From JAFGTE01 sp965369305 (lineage in GTDB: Bacteria > Patescibacteriota > Gracilibacteria > UM-FILTER-43-11): DNA of 36,414 bases. Under the pieces are notes generated by a model. The model saw only the letters and a list, made by a program, of their open reading frames with translations, did not search any database and was not told the origin of the DNA. The stretch spans positions 1 through 36,414 of the forward strand of contig CBDUQG010000001.1 in NCBI GenBank assembly GCA_965369305.1, read 5' to 3'. The position numbers and the translations under genes were made by a program. Shown one piece after another: positions 14,851 through 22,801 of this stretch (its first letter is position 1; each line of letters starts with the position of its first letter).

Positions 14851-16140
14851 TTAGACAGTGGTTAATTTATGTTCAAAATCGCTCAGAGTATTCATGTAAG
14901 TGATATACGCGTCATAAGGTGACTCGTAGCACGAAAAGTAGGCATGAACATCGCCATCATTCCAGTATTTGGTACACATGTAATAAAAGTGGTCGGACGT
15001 TTGTAGTCTTCGCCAGGTGTTATGTAGATCGTCGGCTTCTTTCTTCTTCAGGGTGCCAAGCTTATTGCTGACCACCTCCTCCAGTTCAAAGATTCTTTGA
15101 AGTGCAGATTCCTGCATTGGATTGGAAAGCCAGGCAGAAAGATCGCGTTCCATATCGGCCCAACTCATTAGGTGTGGCACATGGACTTCACCCACCGGCT
15201 TAAGGGCCTTAATCGTTTCGCTAGGTGTTTTGAATCCAATGTTTCTTCGAAGCAGCGCTTCAGGAAGATGTCTCATGAATTCAAAAATTCCGGTGTCTTC
15301 CCACTGGTGTTCTCCAAAGGTTTCGTAGTCCATGAACAAGTTGATGGTGTCTCCCTCGGTGGCATCCACCCAGGCAGCATACTTCTCAGTCGTCAGTGGA
15401 TGTTCGGTCCAGCCTTTGTTGCTAAAACGAAAGGCAATGTCATCCGACAGTTTGTAGTTTTTAAGTAGCAGGGCAATATCCTTTTTCGGCCTTTTGCTGA
15501 TCGCCATCTCCTTAGCGATCTTCTGATCTTCCGGATGAAGCTCCACTTTCTCTGGGTTGTACAGGTAGTTTGGACTCTTCCAGTCTAGGTAGTAGTCCCA
15601 ACCTTCGGCCAGGATTCCCTTGAAGCCCATCTCGCGGATGAACTCAGCAATTTCGCTGGAGTAAATTAGCTCCGTATTACGGAAAACCGTTGGCCTTTTT
15701 CTGAAGAGCTTGTAAACGAGCTTCTTTTGCTTGGTGATCTGCTCAGCAAATTCTTTTTTGGAATAAAGCCAAGAGAGTGAATGATAGTAAGTTTCGCAGA
15801 GTACCTCGGCTTGCCCAGTGGCAATGATCTTCTGGAAAGACTCCAAAACCTGCTGACCTATCTCGCCGTATTCTAAACACTGTTCCAAAAATACCCCTGA
15901 AAAACTATAGCTCACCTTGAATTCTGGGTACTTGTTAAGTAGTTCCAGAATCAGGGCGTTGGTTGGCAAGTAGCACTTGCGAGCCACCTTTTCAAAGATA
16001 GCCTTGTTTTCGTAGGCCGCTGGCCCCGTAAAGTAATCCTCTTTATCGCCCACTTCAAAGGCATTACATTTGTTCAGCCGGTAAGGCTGATGAACTTGGA
16101 AGTAGAAGCAGATATTTTTTTGAAAGTCTTTCTTTTTCAT
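14851..16140 (-). CDS. GH57 alpha-amylase / glucanotransferase-type hydrolase
   Basis: This 429-residue GH57 enzyme is cytosolic. Motifs: FYFQVHQPYRL at the start, YSFSGVFLEQ, EVLCETYYHSLSW, FRNTELIYSSE (catalytic nucleophile Glu, about residue 156), GILAEGWDYYLDWKSPN and FMDYETFGEHQWEDTG (general acid Asp, about residue 271). These are the five conserved GH57 regions; the length fits the single-domain alpha-amylase-like subgroup rather than the longer branching enzyme. It cleaves or rearranges alpha-1,4-glucan. It lies 15 bases after the GT4 gene and abuts the GH15 gene. Confidence 0.93.
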   Translation of the reverse strand: MKKKDFQKNICFYFQVHQPYRLNKCNAFEVGDKEDYFTGPAAYENKAIFEKVARKCYLPTNALILELLNKYPEFKVSYSFSGVFLEQCLEYGEIGQQVLESFQKIIATGQAEVLCETYYHSLSWLYSKKEFAEQITKQKKLVYKLFRKRPTVFRNTELIYSSEIAEFIREMGFKGILAEGWDYYLDWKSPNYLYNPEKVELHPEDQKIAKEMAISKRPKKDIALLLKNYKLSDDIAFRFSNKGWTEHPLTTEKYAAWVDATEGDTINLFMDYETFGEHQWEDTGIFEFMRHLPEALLRRNIGFKTPSETIKALKPVGEVHVPHLMSWADMERDLSAWLSNPMQESALQRIFELEEVVSNKLGTLKKKEADDLHNTWRRLQTSDHFYYMCTKYWNDGDVHAYFSCYESPYDAYITYMNTLSDFEHKLTTV

Positions 16141-16155
16141 CTTTCCCCTTAAAAA

Positions 16156-17379
16156 TTAAAATTGGGCAACTTTTTCATAAACTTTGGTAATTTCGCCGGC
16201 TTGCTTTTGCCAGCTCATTCGTTCGAGTTCTTCACCGCTGCGCTCAATCAAGGTGCGATGCAGATCTGGATACTGAAGCGCGGCGACCACCTTGTTGGCC
16301 ATTTCATCCACATCCCAAAAATCCACCCGAAGAGCATTTCGGATCGCTTCACTGATTCCTGATTGCTTCGAAATAAGCACAGGGGTTCCTTGGCGAATCG
16401 CTTCGAGCGGTGTAATCCCAAATGGCTCAGACACTGACGGCATCACATAAAGATCAGCCTCAGCGTAAGCCCGGGCAATCTCATCACCTTTTAGGAATCC
16501 AGAAAAGAGTACGTTTCGTTCAATGCCAAGGTTGATGGCCATTTTGATCACCTGATCCATCATGTCGCCATCACCAGCCATCACAAACTTAACTCGCTTC
16601 ATGTGATCCAGTACCTTCTTGGCCATGCGAAGGAAGTAATCAGGTCCCTTCTGCATGGTCATACGTCCCAGAAACAGAACGATCTTGTCACTTGGATTGA
16701 TGTGATGTTTTTTGTGGTAGGTGCTAAAGTTTGGCCTAACCGCATTGTGAACCACTTCAATCTTCCAATCCTGAATGCCGTAGTGCTTGACCAGCATCTT
16801 CTTCGTGTAGTCCGAAACAGCAATGACATGATCAGCATGTTCCATACCTCGGCGCTCCAAGTCGTAAACAGCCTGATTCGGATTCTCGCCACTGCGGTCG
16901 AATTCTGTTGCGTGTACATGCATGATTAGTGGCTGACCAGATAGTTTTTTAGCCTGAACCCCTGCCTCAGCGGTGAGCCAGTCGTGGCTGTGAATCACGT
17001 CATGTGGAACTTCCTTGGCATGATAGGCTGCCTTCGCAGCATAGCGATGAACCTCTTCCATGATGTTCTTGCCGTAAATGGCATTCGGTTCATCCTTCAT
17101 GATTTTTTGCATGTACTCACGGTATTCTTTTTCGCTGGTGGCATAAGGTGAGTAAAGGCCAGTAGGCACAGTGCCAATTTCAACATGGCCGCCAGACTGA
17201 CTGGCCGAAAGCACCTTAAAAGAATCCCCGTACATTTGCATGGCCGGAGAGGTTTTTGGAAGAACCAAGAACACCTCATGATTGTGGCTGATGAGCCCCT
17301 CCACAATCCCTTGGCAAGCAACGCCAAGCCCTCCGCTTTGAATGGGTGGAAATTCCCATCCGTACATCAGCACCTTCAT
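16156..17379 (-). CDS. GT4-family glycosyltransferase, glycogen synthase-like
   Basis: The 407-residue GT-B enzyme begins MKVLMYGWEFPPIQSGGLGV, the donor-side start shared by glycogen/starch synthase-type enzymes, then HSHDWLTAEAGVQAK, VIAVSDYTKKMLVKHYG, VLFLGRMTMQKGPDYFLRM and the E-x7-E region EPFGITPLEAIRQGTPVL near 319. With GH57 and GH15 directly downstream it is best read as the glucan-elongating enzyme, probably ADP- or UDP-glucose dependent. A sucrose- or surface-sugar transferase cannot be excluded from sequence alone. It is first in the operon; the promoter is at 17412-17440. Confidence 0.88.
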   Translation of the reverse strand: MKVLMYGWEFPPIQSGGLGVACQGIVEGLISHNHEVFLVLPKTSPAMQMYGDSFKVLSASQSGGHVEIGTVPTGLYSPYATSEKEYREYMQKIMKDEPNAIYGKNIMEEVHRYAAKAAYHAKEVPHDVIHSHDWLTAEAGVQAKKLSGQPLIMHVHATEFDRSGENPNQAVYDLERRGMEHADHVIAVSDYTKKMLVKHYGIQDWKIEVVHNAVRPNFSTYHKKHHINPSDKIVLFLGRMTMQKGPDYFLRMAKKVLDHMKRVKFVMAGDGDMMDQVIKMAINLGIERNVLFSGFLKGDEIARAYAEADLYVMPSVSEPFGITPLEAIRQGTPVLISKQSGISEAIRNALRVDFWDVDEMANKVVAALQYPDLHRTLIERSGEELERMSWQKQAGEITKVYEKVAQF

Positions 17380-17411
17380 CCTGTTTCTTTTTATTTTTTA
17401 TAAATCTTTCT

Positions 17412-17440
17412 ATTATACCAAAAAAAGGCCCATCTTTCAA
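17412..17440 (-). promoter_or_regulatory. Promoter of the glycogen operon
   Basis: On the minus strand, TTGAAA (17435-17440), 17 bases and TATAAT (17412-17417). Predicted start near 17405 leaves an A/T-rich leader of about 25 bases without SD before the ATG at 17379. Confidence 0.8.
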
Positions 17441-17500
17441 GGGTTTAGGGCCAGAAAAAGCCAAAAATGGCAAGTTAGAGTAGTCTGCGCTACAGAGTGC

Positions 17501-18511
17501 TTATTTCACTGCTTTTGGAGCGGGAAAACTGCTCCGTCTTTTACTGTATTCCACTCGATATTCTTCGATTTCTTCGGGGCTAACCACTCGATTATTACAA
17601 GCAATCTGGCCACGGCGGTTCGCTGTGACGCCATCTGCATCGGCCACCTTGCCCTTTAGTATGTACAAACAGGTATCCGCACGTCTCATGAGCTCTTTTG
17701 CACCTGGATCGTCAGCAAAATGTGTGTATTCCGAAATCCCGATACTCGTTGTCACAGGAATTTCAACAAGCTTCCCTTCCTTGTCTGTGACCTTAAACTT
17801 AGATGAGCCAACTTGCTTAGAAATACGCTCAGCCACAATACAGGCCCCTTCTTGAGCTGTGCCAGGCAAAATGAGGGCAAACTCCTCGCCCCCGTAGCGA
17901 ACCACGGCGTCCAGGCGCCTCAACTTGGAATCTTGGGACAGGCGACGAGCCATTTCCTGGAGCACATCATCACCGGCTTCATGACCGTAGGTGTCGTTAA
18001 CGGCTTTAAAGTGATCTAAGTCAAAAATAATGAATGAAAAAGTCTGACCAAAACGTGCATTTCGCTCCAGGGCGTCTTTCAAGCTACGATCAAAGACCTT
18101 TCGATTAGGCAATCCAGTAAGTTCATCAATACCGATTTTGCGTAAATGAACCAGGCTCTCATAACTAAGTCTCATCATTTCCTCAGTTTCGTTCACATAG
18201 ATGCCACAAAGATCTTCAAAGGCTTTCTCAGGATCCTTGGCCCCTCTGACCAGGGAAACGATTCGTGGGAGATCATTAGCAATTCGAACTCTCATGGCTG
18301 CCTGTACCTTGTCGTGGAGCTCTTCTTTAGTCACTCCATTTCCGTTCAGTTCAGGGTGTCTCTTTCGATTTGGCCAGAAATTCTCAATACCCTCCCTTAC
18401 CAAATCATCAGAAAAGTCCTTCATTTGGCTTAGGGGGCTGATGATTTCCTGGGATTCCGGCATAGCCTCAGCCACTCCAGAATCACTCTTCTCTTCTTTC
18501 GGAAAGTTCAC
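17501..18511 (-). CDS. Diguanylate cyclase (GGDEF domain)
   Basis: The 336-residue protein has a helical N-terminal region (to ~150) with no recognisable sensor or membrane span and a C-terminal GGDEF domain. It shows DELTGLPNRKVFDR, FDLDHFKAVNDTYGHEAGDDVL, and RYGGEEF near residue 206, an active variant of the signature. An RRLD motif five residues before GGEEF matches the inhibitory I-site RxxD, so product feedback is likely. It makes c-di-GMP from two GTP in the cytosol. The start is GTG (18509-18511). The protein ends with a basic tail (YSKRRSSF). Pili are a common c-di-GMP output. Confidence 0.93.
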   Translation of the reverse strand: MNFPKEEKSDSGVAEAMPESQEIISPLSQMKDFSDDLVREGIENFWPNRKRHPELNGNGVTKEELHDKVQAAMRVRIANDLPRIVSLVRGAKDPEKAFEDLCGIYVNETEEMMRLSYESLVHLRKIGIDELTGLPNRKVFDRSLKDALERNARFGQTFSFIIFDLDHFKAVNDTYGHEAGDDVLQEMARRLSQDSKLRRLDAVVRYGGEEFALILPGTAQEGACIVAERISKQVGSSKFKVTDKEGKLVEIPVTTSIGISEYTHFADDPGAKELMRRADTCLYILKGKVADADGVTANRRGQIACNNRVVSPEEIEEYRVEYSKRRSSFPAPKAVK

Positions 18512-18535
18512 TTTGGAAAAACAACTTTAATAAGC

Positions 18536-18553
18536 GTCGTTTTTTAAAACGAC
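18536..18553. repeat. Perfect inverted repeat GTCGTTTT/AAAACGAC
   Basis: Two 8-base arms separated by TT lie between the diguanylate cyclase start and the small hypothetical gene. It could be a weak terminator hairpin or an operator; there is no separate U-tract, so termination is uncertain. Confidence 0.4.
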
Positions 18554-18577
18554 AGTGCCGAGAGGATAGCACTAATA

Positions 18578-18850
18578 TTACTGCTCAGCAACCAGTGGTT
18601 CACGCTCCCAAACTTCCATAGACCGTTGATCAGACGGAGTTCTGTTTGGATCTGAGGGTTCGCGATAGCCAGGTGAAGAAGCCTCAATAGTACTATCAAC
18701 ATCATCACGAACTCCCTGGAGCGCGTTGATTTGCTCAACCGTAACGCTTGGCGTATCAGGCCCGGTTATACTCTCAAGAAAAGCCCTTCGGGGATTGCGT
18801 TGGGGGGTGGCAACTTCAGTAAAGTGAGATGGGATTGCTGACTGTGCCAT
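18578..18850 (-). CDS. Hypothetical small hydrophilic protein (90 aa)
   Basis: An ATG at 18848-18850 opens 90 codons to a TAA at 18578. The product is polar, proline- and acid-rich (TPQRNPRRAFLESI, REPSDPNRTPSD), without membrane span or cysteine, and is probably disordered. I recognise no family. It sits alone on the same strand as its neighbours, between the ROK kinase and the diguanylate cyclase, with gaps of 73 and 66 bases, enough for its own promoter. No competing gene covers the interval. It could be a small secreted-effector-like or regulatory protein, but nothing shows this. Confidence 0.5.
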   Translation of the reverse strand: MAQSAIPSHFTEVATPQRNPRRAFLESITGPDTPSVTVEQINALQGVRDDVDSTIEASSPGYREPSDPNRTPSDQRSMEVWEREPLVAEQ

Positions 18851-18923
18851 GATGTGATGGGTTAATAACTAAACCTGATCCACTTCCAAAATAGCAGGAA
18901 ACCCCAAAATAAACAAGCATTTT

Positions 18924-19769
18924 TTAGCGTCCAGCAGCCATCATCGCGATTCCGAGTGCCACTGATGTATCCTTACCGGCATCCATGATTTTAGGCCCTT
19001 TTTTATCCAGTGATTTGGAGGCAATCACTTTTTCCAGTTTCTTCTTGTCTCCAGCCAAAAAATGGCGGTAAACAGAGCCGCCCAGCACGATCACTTCAGG
19101 ATTGAAAATCAGGTTTAGGTTGGCCAGTCCCACGCCCAGATACTCCAGAATATGCTTTCGCACCTTGGGATCCTGAGCCTCTTTGCCTTTAGCCTTTAGC
19201 TCCTTGGCGATTTTCCCGATGTAGGAGCCAGCCGTGTTCTCCTCAAGAGTTTTGAGCTTACCAGCCTGCCGAACAATCATATGTCCAACTTCGCCAGCGT
19301 ATCCTTGAGCTCCATAAATCAACAGTCCTTCATTCAAAATAGCGCCACCAACACCGGTTCCCACCATCACAGCCACGATATTCTGATACTTCTGCAGTTT
19401 GGCACGCTCTTTTTCGGCCCACAAAAAAGCATTGATGTCATTGTCGATATAAACCTCTTTCCTAAAACGACCTTCGATCATTTTCTTGAGAGGTAGGTTG
19501 TTTTTGGTAGGCAGATGGGGAGCCTTAACCAGGGTGCCTTTTTCTAGATTCACGATGCCCGGAAGAGCAATGCCAATGGTTTTGATGCCCCGGTGCATGT
19601 GATCGTGGATGAGTTCCATGAGTTGATCTACAAAGCCTTTCTGCCCTTTTTTGGTCTGAGTTGGCACTTTCGTTTCATCCACCAGTTCCATTTTTTTATC
19701 AAAAGTCTGCACCAGAATTTTGGTGCCGCCCACATCAACTCCCATGATTTCAGCGCGCTTTGCGTACAT
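18924..19769 (-). CDS. ROK-family sugar kinase, zinc site missing
   Basis: The 281-residue protein has the ATP-phosphate motif GVDVGGTK near residues 10-17, GIALPGIVNLEKG, catalytic-region YIDNDINAFLWAEK (Asp ~113), VMVGTGVGGAI and GEVGHMIV. ROK kinases phosphorylate glucose or N-acetyl sugars with ATP. The family's zinc motif (CxCGxxGCxE after GHM) is replaced by RQAGKLKTLEEN, so the usual structural zinc is absent. An internal Met at residue 9 could be the true start. It lies one base after the upstream EEP gene and near the glycogen operon, so phosphorylation of glucose released by GH15 is plausible (inference). Confidence 0.88.
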   Translation of the reverse strand: MYAKRAEIMGVDVGGTKILVQTFDKKMELVDETKVPTQTKKGQKGFVDQLMELIHDHMHRGIKTIGIALPGIVNLEKGTLVKAPHLPTKNNLPLKKMIEGRFRKEVYIDNDINAFLWAEKERAKLQKYQNIVAVMVGTGVGGAILNEGLLIYGAQGYAGEVGHMIVRQAGKLKTLEENTAGSYIGKIAKELKAKGKEAQDPKVRKHILEYLGVGLANLNLIFNPEVIVLGGSVYRHFLAGDKKKLEKVIASKSLDKKGPKIMDAGKDTSVALGIAMMAAGR

Positions 19770-19770
19770 G

Positions 19771-20502
19771 CTATTTGGCTAGTTCAACCCAAACGGGCAG
19801 GTGGTCAGAATGTTCCACTGGAATCACCCCGGCATTCTTGATCCGAAGGCCCGGACTGGCAAAGAAGAGGTCCAGGTAGCGGCTCGGAGAAATACTTGGA
19901 AAAGTGGGCGTGTTGGTCACTCGCTTAAGGCCAGTCTGCCTCACAAAATCCTTGAGTTCGTTCAGGCCTTTATGAATATTAAAGTCCCCGCAAACCAGGT
20001 GAGGGCGTGGACATTTTTTAAGGATTTCAGCTAGCTCAATCATCTGTTTTTTGCGAACTCGTTCGCTCAGAACGGCCAGGTGAACAGTAAAAATACTGAC
20101 TCCTTCAACCACATATTCCTGCACCAGCTTCTTCATCCCGGACTTCAGAAAATGCTGCCGGAATTCACCCTGCCTCCGTGAAAGAATGGCATCGTGCTGT
20201 TTGCGAATCATGGTCATGAATTTCCAGATAGACCAATTTCGATATTTTGCCTTTGTATCGTAAAAGGGGAGGAGTAACTTGCCTGCTAAATGCTTGGCCT
20301 GGCAGCGGAAGCGGTTGCGAAAAGAGCCACTATCTACTTCTACGAGGCACAGTACATCAGGATTTTCCTTTTTTAAGGTTTCCACAATGCCCTTTAAATA
20401 ATTAAAAGGGAGCCAAAAAAAGCGCCAGCTCTCCGAAATATAGCGTTTCCAGGAGCCGTTCATACCCGTTCCATAGGCGATGTTGTAAAACATAATCTTC
20501 AT
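19771..20502 (-). CDS. Endonuclease/exonuclease/phosphatase (EEP) family hydrolase
   Basis: The 243-residue protein shows the EEP order: MKIMFYNIAYG (first metal-binding Asn), PDVLCLVEVDSGSF (catalytic Glu), FTVHLAVLSER, VCGDFNIHKG (Asp/Asn) and VEHSDHLPVWVEL (catalytic Asp-His). This fold hydrolyses phosphodiesters of nucleic acids or phospholipids. There is no signal peptide, so it is cytosolic. It precedes the ROK gene by one base, forming a two-gene unit. The substrate cannot be predicted; a phosphatase or nuclease role is equally possible. Its start diverges from the secreted protein gene at 20556. Confidence 0.88.
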   Translation of the reverse strand: MKIMFYNIAYGTGMNGSWKRYISESWRFFWLPFNYLKGIVETLKKENPDVLCLVEVDSGSFRNRFRCQAKHLAGKLLLPFYDTKAKYRNWSIWKFMTMIRKQHDAILSRRQGEFRQHFLKSGMKKLVQEYVVEGVSIFTVHLAVLSERVRKKQMIELAEILKKCPRPHLVCGDFNIHKGLNELKDFVRQTGLKRVTNTPTFPSISPSRYLDLFFASPGLRIKNAGVIPVEHSDHLPVWVELAK

Positions 20503-20503
20503 C

Positions 20504-20532
20504 TTTGAGGCTCAAAAATCTGCTGCTATAAT
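20504..20532 (+). promoter_or_regulatory. Promoter of the secreted protein gene
   Basis: TATAAT at 20527-20532 has TTTGAG (20504-20509) at 17 bases or TTGAGG (20505-20510) at 16 bases upstream. Predicted start near 20539, giving a short A/T-rich leader to the ATG at 20556. Confidence 0.7.
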
Positions 20533-20555
20533 CGAGTTAATTAAAGCAAATAATC

Positions 20556-21707
20556 ATGAAAAAAAGAAACCTATTATTGTTGCTTCCACTACTAGCACTT
20601 ATGGCCTTGCCTGTTTACGCGGACACACTTGAGAGTGTTCGAGTTATCAAGTTCTGGGACGACACAGACGATTTAGTCGTAGAAAGAGCCGATGGCGAAA
20701 GACTTTTGATTCAGCACAATCGGGTATGCAGCACCATGTCTACCGAATTCCCTATGCAAATTCTCTGGTCTGACGGCGAGATCACGCAGGCCAAGGTAGC
20801 TTCAAATGAACTTTGTGATGTTTACAACTTTGGGCCTTATTCTTCGGAGGTAAAGATTGTTGAGCGCATTCCAAGTTCTAATGCTCTAGCCGCGGAACAT
20901 CTGGCCGAAATCGAGTATCGAGGAGGGCGCTACCGGATTGATTACGGAGAAGGATGCCGCAACCTCAAGGAATATGTGAATCACACAGCTTTCGTCCATA
21001 CGCCGGAGGGAGGCTTAGAAGGAGCCACGTTCTACCTGCCTAAGGCAAGAGGTCAGTGTGAAATCAGCTCAGCCGACTTTCTGGAAGAAACGGAACGCGA
21101 ATCCAGCGTTGCTGAATCTCCCATCAAGAACCTGAGGACGAAAGCGGAAAACAACCAGGCTTTCCTCAGTTGGGATGCCTTCCCAGAAGACGAGACATGG
21201 TTGGTGCTTGTAGCTCATAGCAAATACCCGCTAAATCCGGACGAGTATACCCTAAAACAGATGCCTAAGCTCAAGCGTACCAAGCAGAATTCCATTCGCA
21301 TTCTGCAACTGGTGAATGATCAGGATTATTATTTTTACATCACCGCAAGCAATGCCGAAGGAGAGCTAGCCCCTTGGATGGAAGTGCCAATCACTCCGAT
21401 CCAGACGGCTAGGCGTATCATCAACCAGCCTGATCCCGAGGAGTTCGAGATTGAGATGACTGAAACCGATGATGCCTTCATTCTCAATTGGCCTGACAAA
21501 GGCGAAGTAAGCCGCAAGTACATGATCATGGTTTATGTCGATGGCAAGCGCGAAATCTTCAAGTTAATTGATGGGGCGATTCCTGAGTATGTACTTGAGA
21601 AAAGACCTGAGTGGGAAAGCTCACGTTTTCGCATGACTGTGCGCTCTATGCCATTTAAGCCAACAGACGCCAGGCACTTTGATAGTATCTTCTGGCGCAA
21701 GGGTTAA
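20556..21707 (+). CDS. Secreted hypothetical protein with a fibronectin III-like region
   Basis: The 383-residue protein has a Sec signal peptide (MKKRNLLLLLPLLALMALP, cleavage after YA near residue 22). The mature part has an N-terminal domain with paired cysteines (VCSTM, ELCDV, EGCRN, GQCEI) that probably form disulfides, and two C-terminal beta-sandwich-like repeats (AFLSWDAFPEDETWLVLV with YYFYITASNAEG; AFILNWPDKGEVSRKYMIMV) recalling fibronectin type III modules. I recognise no precise family. Likely envelope-attached or released. It has its own promoter. Confidence 0.82.
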   Translation: MKKRNLLLLLPLLALMALPVYADTLESVRVIKFWDDTDDLVVERADGERLLIQHNRVCSTMSTEFPMQILWSDGEITQAKVASNELCDVYNFGPYSSEVKIVERIPSSNALAAEHLAEIEYRGGRYRIDYGEGCRNLKEYVNHTAFVHTPEGGLEGATFYLPKARGQCEISSADFLEETERESSVAESPIKNLRTKAENNQAFLSWDAFPEDETWLVLVAHSKYPLNPDEYTLKQMPKLKRTKQNSIRILQLVNDQDYYFYITASNAEGELAPWMEVPITPIQTARRIINQPDPEEFEIEMTETDDAFILNWPDKGEVSRKYMIMVYVDGKREIFKLIDGAIPEYVLEKRPEWESSRFRMTVRSMPFKPTDARHFDSIFWRKG

Positions 21708-21714
21708 AAAACTC

Positions 21715-21741
21715 TTGCCATAAGCTGGATTTGCCTATAAA
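21715..21741 (+). promoter_or_regulatory. Promoter of rpmA
   Basis: TTGCCA (21715-21720) and TATAAA (21736-21741) with a short 15-base spacer. The rpmA ATG is at 21767, so the leader is about 20 bases. Confidence 0.6.
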
Positions 21742-21766
21742 ATGCGCAAGCATTAACGATTTTGCC

Positions 21767-22045
21767 ATGTCACATAAGAAAGCTGGTGGTTCCACCAAAA
21801 ACGGAAGAGATTCAAATGCAAAGCGCCTTGGCGTGAAGCTTTATGCAGGTCAGAAAGTCCGGGCTGGCAACATCCTCGTGCGTCAAAAAGGGAACAAGTT
21901 TTTTGCCGGGAAGAATGTTGGAACCGGTAAAGACTTTACTCTATTTGCTGAGAAGAACGGGGTGGTTGAATTCACCGAAAAACGCCAGAAAAAGTACGAT
22001 GGTCGCGTTTATCGCAACAAGTTCGTCAACATCGTCCCAGCTTAA
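21767..22045 (+). CDS. rpmA: 50S ribosomal protein bL27
   Basis: The 92-residue protein begins SHKKAGGSTKNGRDSNAKRL, nearly the textbook bL27 start whose N-terminus reaches the peptidyl transferase centre, and continues VRAGNILVRQKGNKFFAGKN and VGTGKDFTLFA. The ATG at 21767 is chosen because the conserved SHKKAGG follows it; the upstream codons overlap the promoter. In most bacteria rplU (bL21) lies just before rpmA, but here the upstream gene is an unrelated secreted protein, so rpmA is a single-gene unit with promoter and terminator. No Firmicutes-type cleavable N-terminal extension is present. Confidence 0.97.
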   Translation: MSHKKAGGSTKNGRDSNAKRLGVKLYAGQKVRAGNILVRQKGNKFFAGKNVGTGKDFTLFAEKNGVVEFTEKRQKKYDGRVYRNKFVNIVPA

Positions 22046-22067
22046 AGCCTTCATTGAAGAATTGATT

Positions 22068-22098
22068 AAAACCATGTAGAATTCTATGTGGTTTTTTT
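22068..22098 (+). terminator. Rho-independent terminator after rpmA
   Basis: Arms AAAACCATGTAGAA and TTCTATGTGGTTTT pair along their whole length with two G-U wobbles, ending in a run of seven T. Its presence argues against a GTG start at 22088 for the next gene. Confidence 0.85.
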
Positions 22099-22108
22099 AA
22101 TTTATTCC

Positions 22109-22801
22109 ATGCCAGAATCAGGAGATTTTGAATTATTTTCGGCCCCGGCAGCTAAAGAGCACGATGAGAAATCAGATGAGAAGTTTCGTGATGAGATGAA
22201 GCGCGCCCAGCAGGCTCAACAGCAACTCAAAAAAGAAGAGGGGCAAGCCAGAGCCCATGACGATAAGCTGGCCCAGATCATTGTTCAATTCATGGCTACA
22301 GCCAGCGGCACTGATCTCTTTCTGCTCATTTCCCGCTGTGTAGCTCAAGACATCCCATCTGAGCTCATCATTGCCGTACTTTCATTGGTGGATCGCAAGG
22401 CTTCCGAAGAAATTGAGAACATTCTCAAGGCAGGGTCTCCCGGCGCCTTAACAGCACCGAATTACAAGGATGTTCAATCTCTCAATCCAGCTCAAAAGCA
22501 AGCCATTGATGCTTGGATCAAGAATATCACCGCAGCCGCTGCTCACAAGCCGCATCGCGCCCTAGACAGCTTGCTAATTAAGAGCGTTGCCCAAAACAGC
22601 CAAGAGCTCGTCAAAGAAATCTCACCACCGTTCGTGCAGCTATCAGCCTTCATCATGCGCAATTACCTGGCCATGCAACAGACTCAGGTAGATGTAAAAA
22701 CCCTCCGGGAATTCATGGAGAATGTCTACTTCCTCATGATTCAGGATCTGGAAGAAATGGTGTCCGGGCAAAAGCAGCTGCAAACAAAGCAAGAAGGCTA
22801 A
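22109..22801 (+). CDS. Hypothetical helical protein (230 aa)
   Basis: The ATG at 22109 is preferred to a GTG at 22088, which lies inside the rpmA terminator. The protein has a charged coiled-coil-prone start (EKFRDEMKRAQQAQQQLKKE, ~25-45) followed by a compact helical domain (IIVQFMATASGTDLFLLISR, ELIIAVLSLVDRKASEEIEN) and a C-terminal helix (FMENVYFLMIQDLEEMV). No signal or membrane span is present and I recognise no family. It ends with a four-base tail-to-tail overlap with the STAS gene. Confidence 0.8.
   Translation: MPESGDFELFSAPAAKEHDEKSDEKFRDEMKRAQQAQQQLKKEEGQARAHDDKLAQIIVQFMATASGTDLFLLISRCVAQDIPSELIIAVLSLVDRKASEEIENILKAGSPGALTAPNYKDVQSLNPAQKQAIDAWIKNITAAAAHKPHRALDSLLIKSVAQNSQELVKEISPPFVQLSAFIMRNYLAMQQTQVDVKTLREFMENVYFLMIQDLEEMVSGQKQLQTKQEG

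Noticed and set aside
17440..17500. Terminator after the diguanylate cyclase gene (GCCA/TGGC then T5)
   Set aside because: Only a 4-bp stem; it may work but is not supported well enough.
22088..22108. Earlier GTG start for the 230-aa gene
   Set aside because: The GTG lies inside the rpmA terminator hairpin; the ATG at 22109 is the better start.
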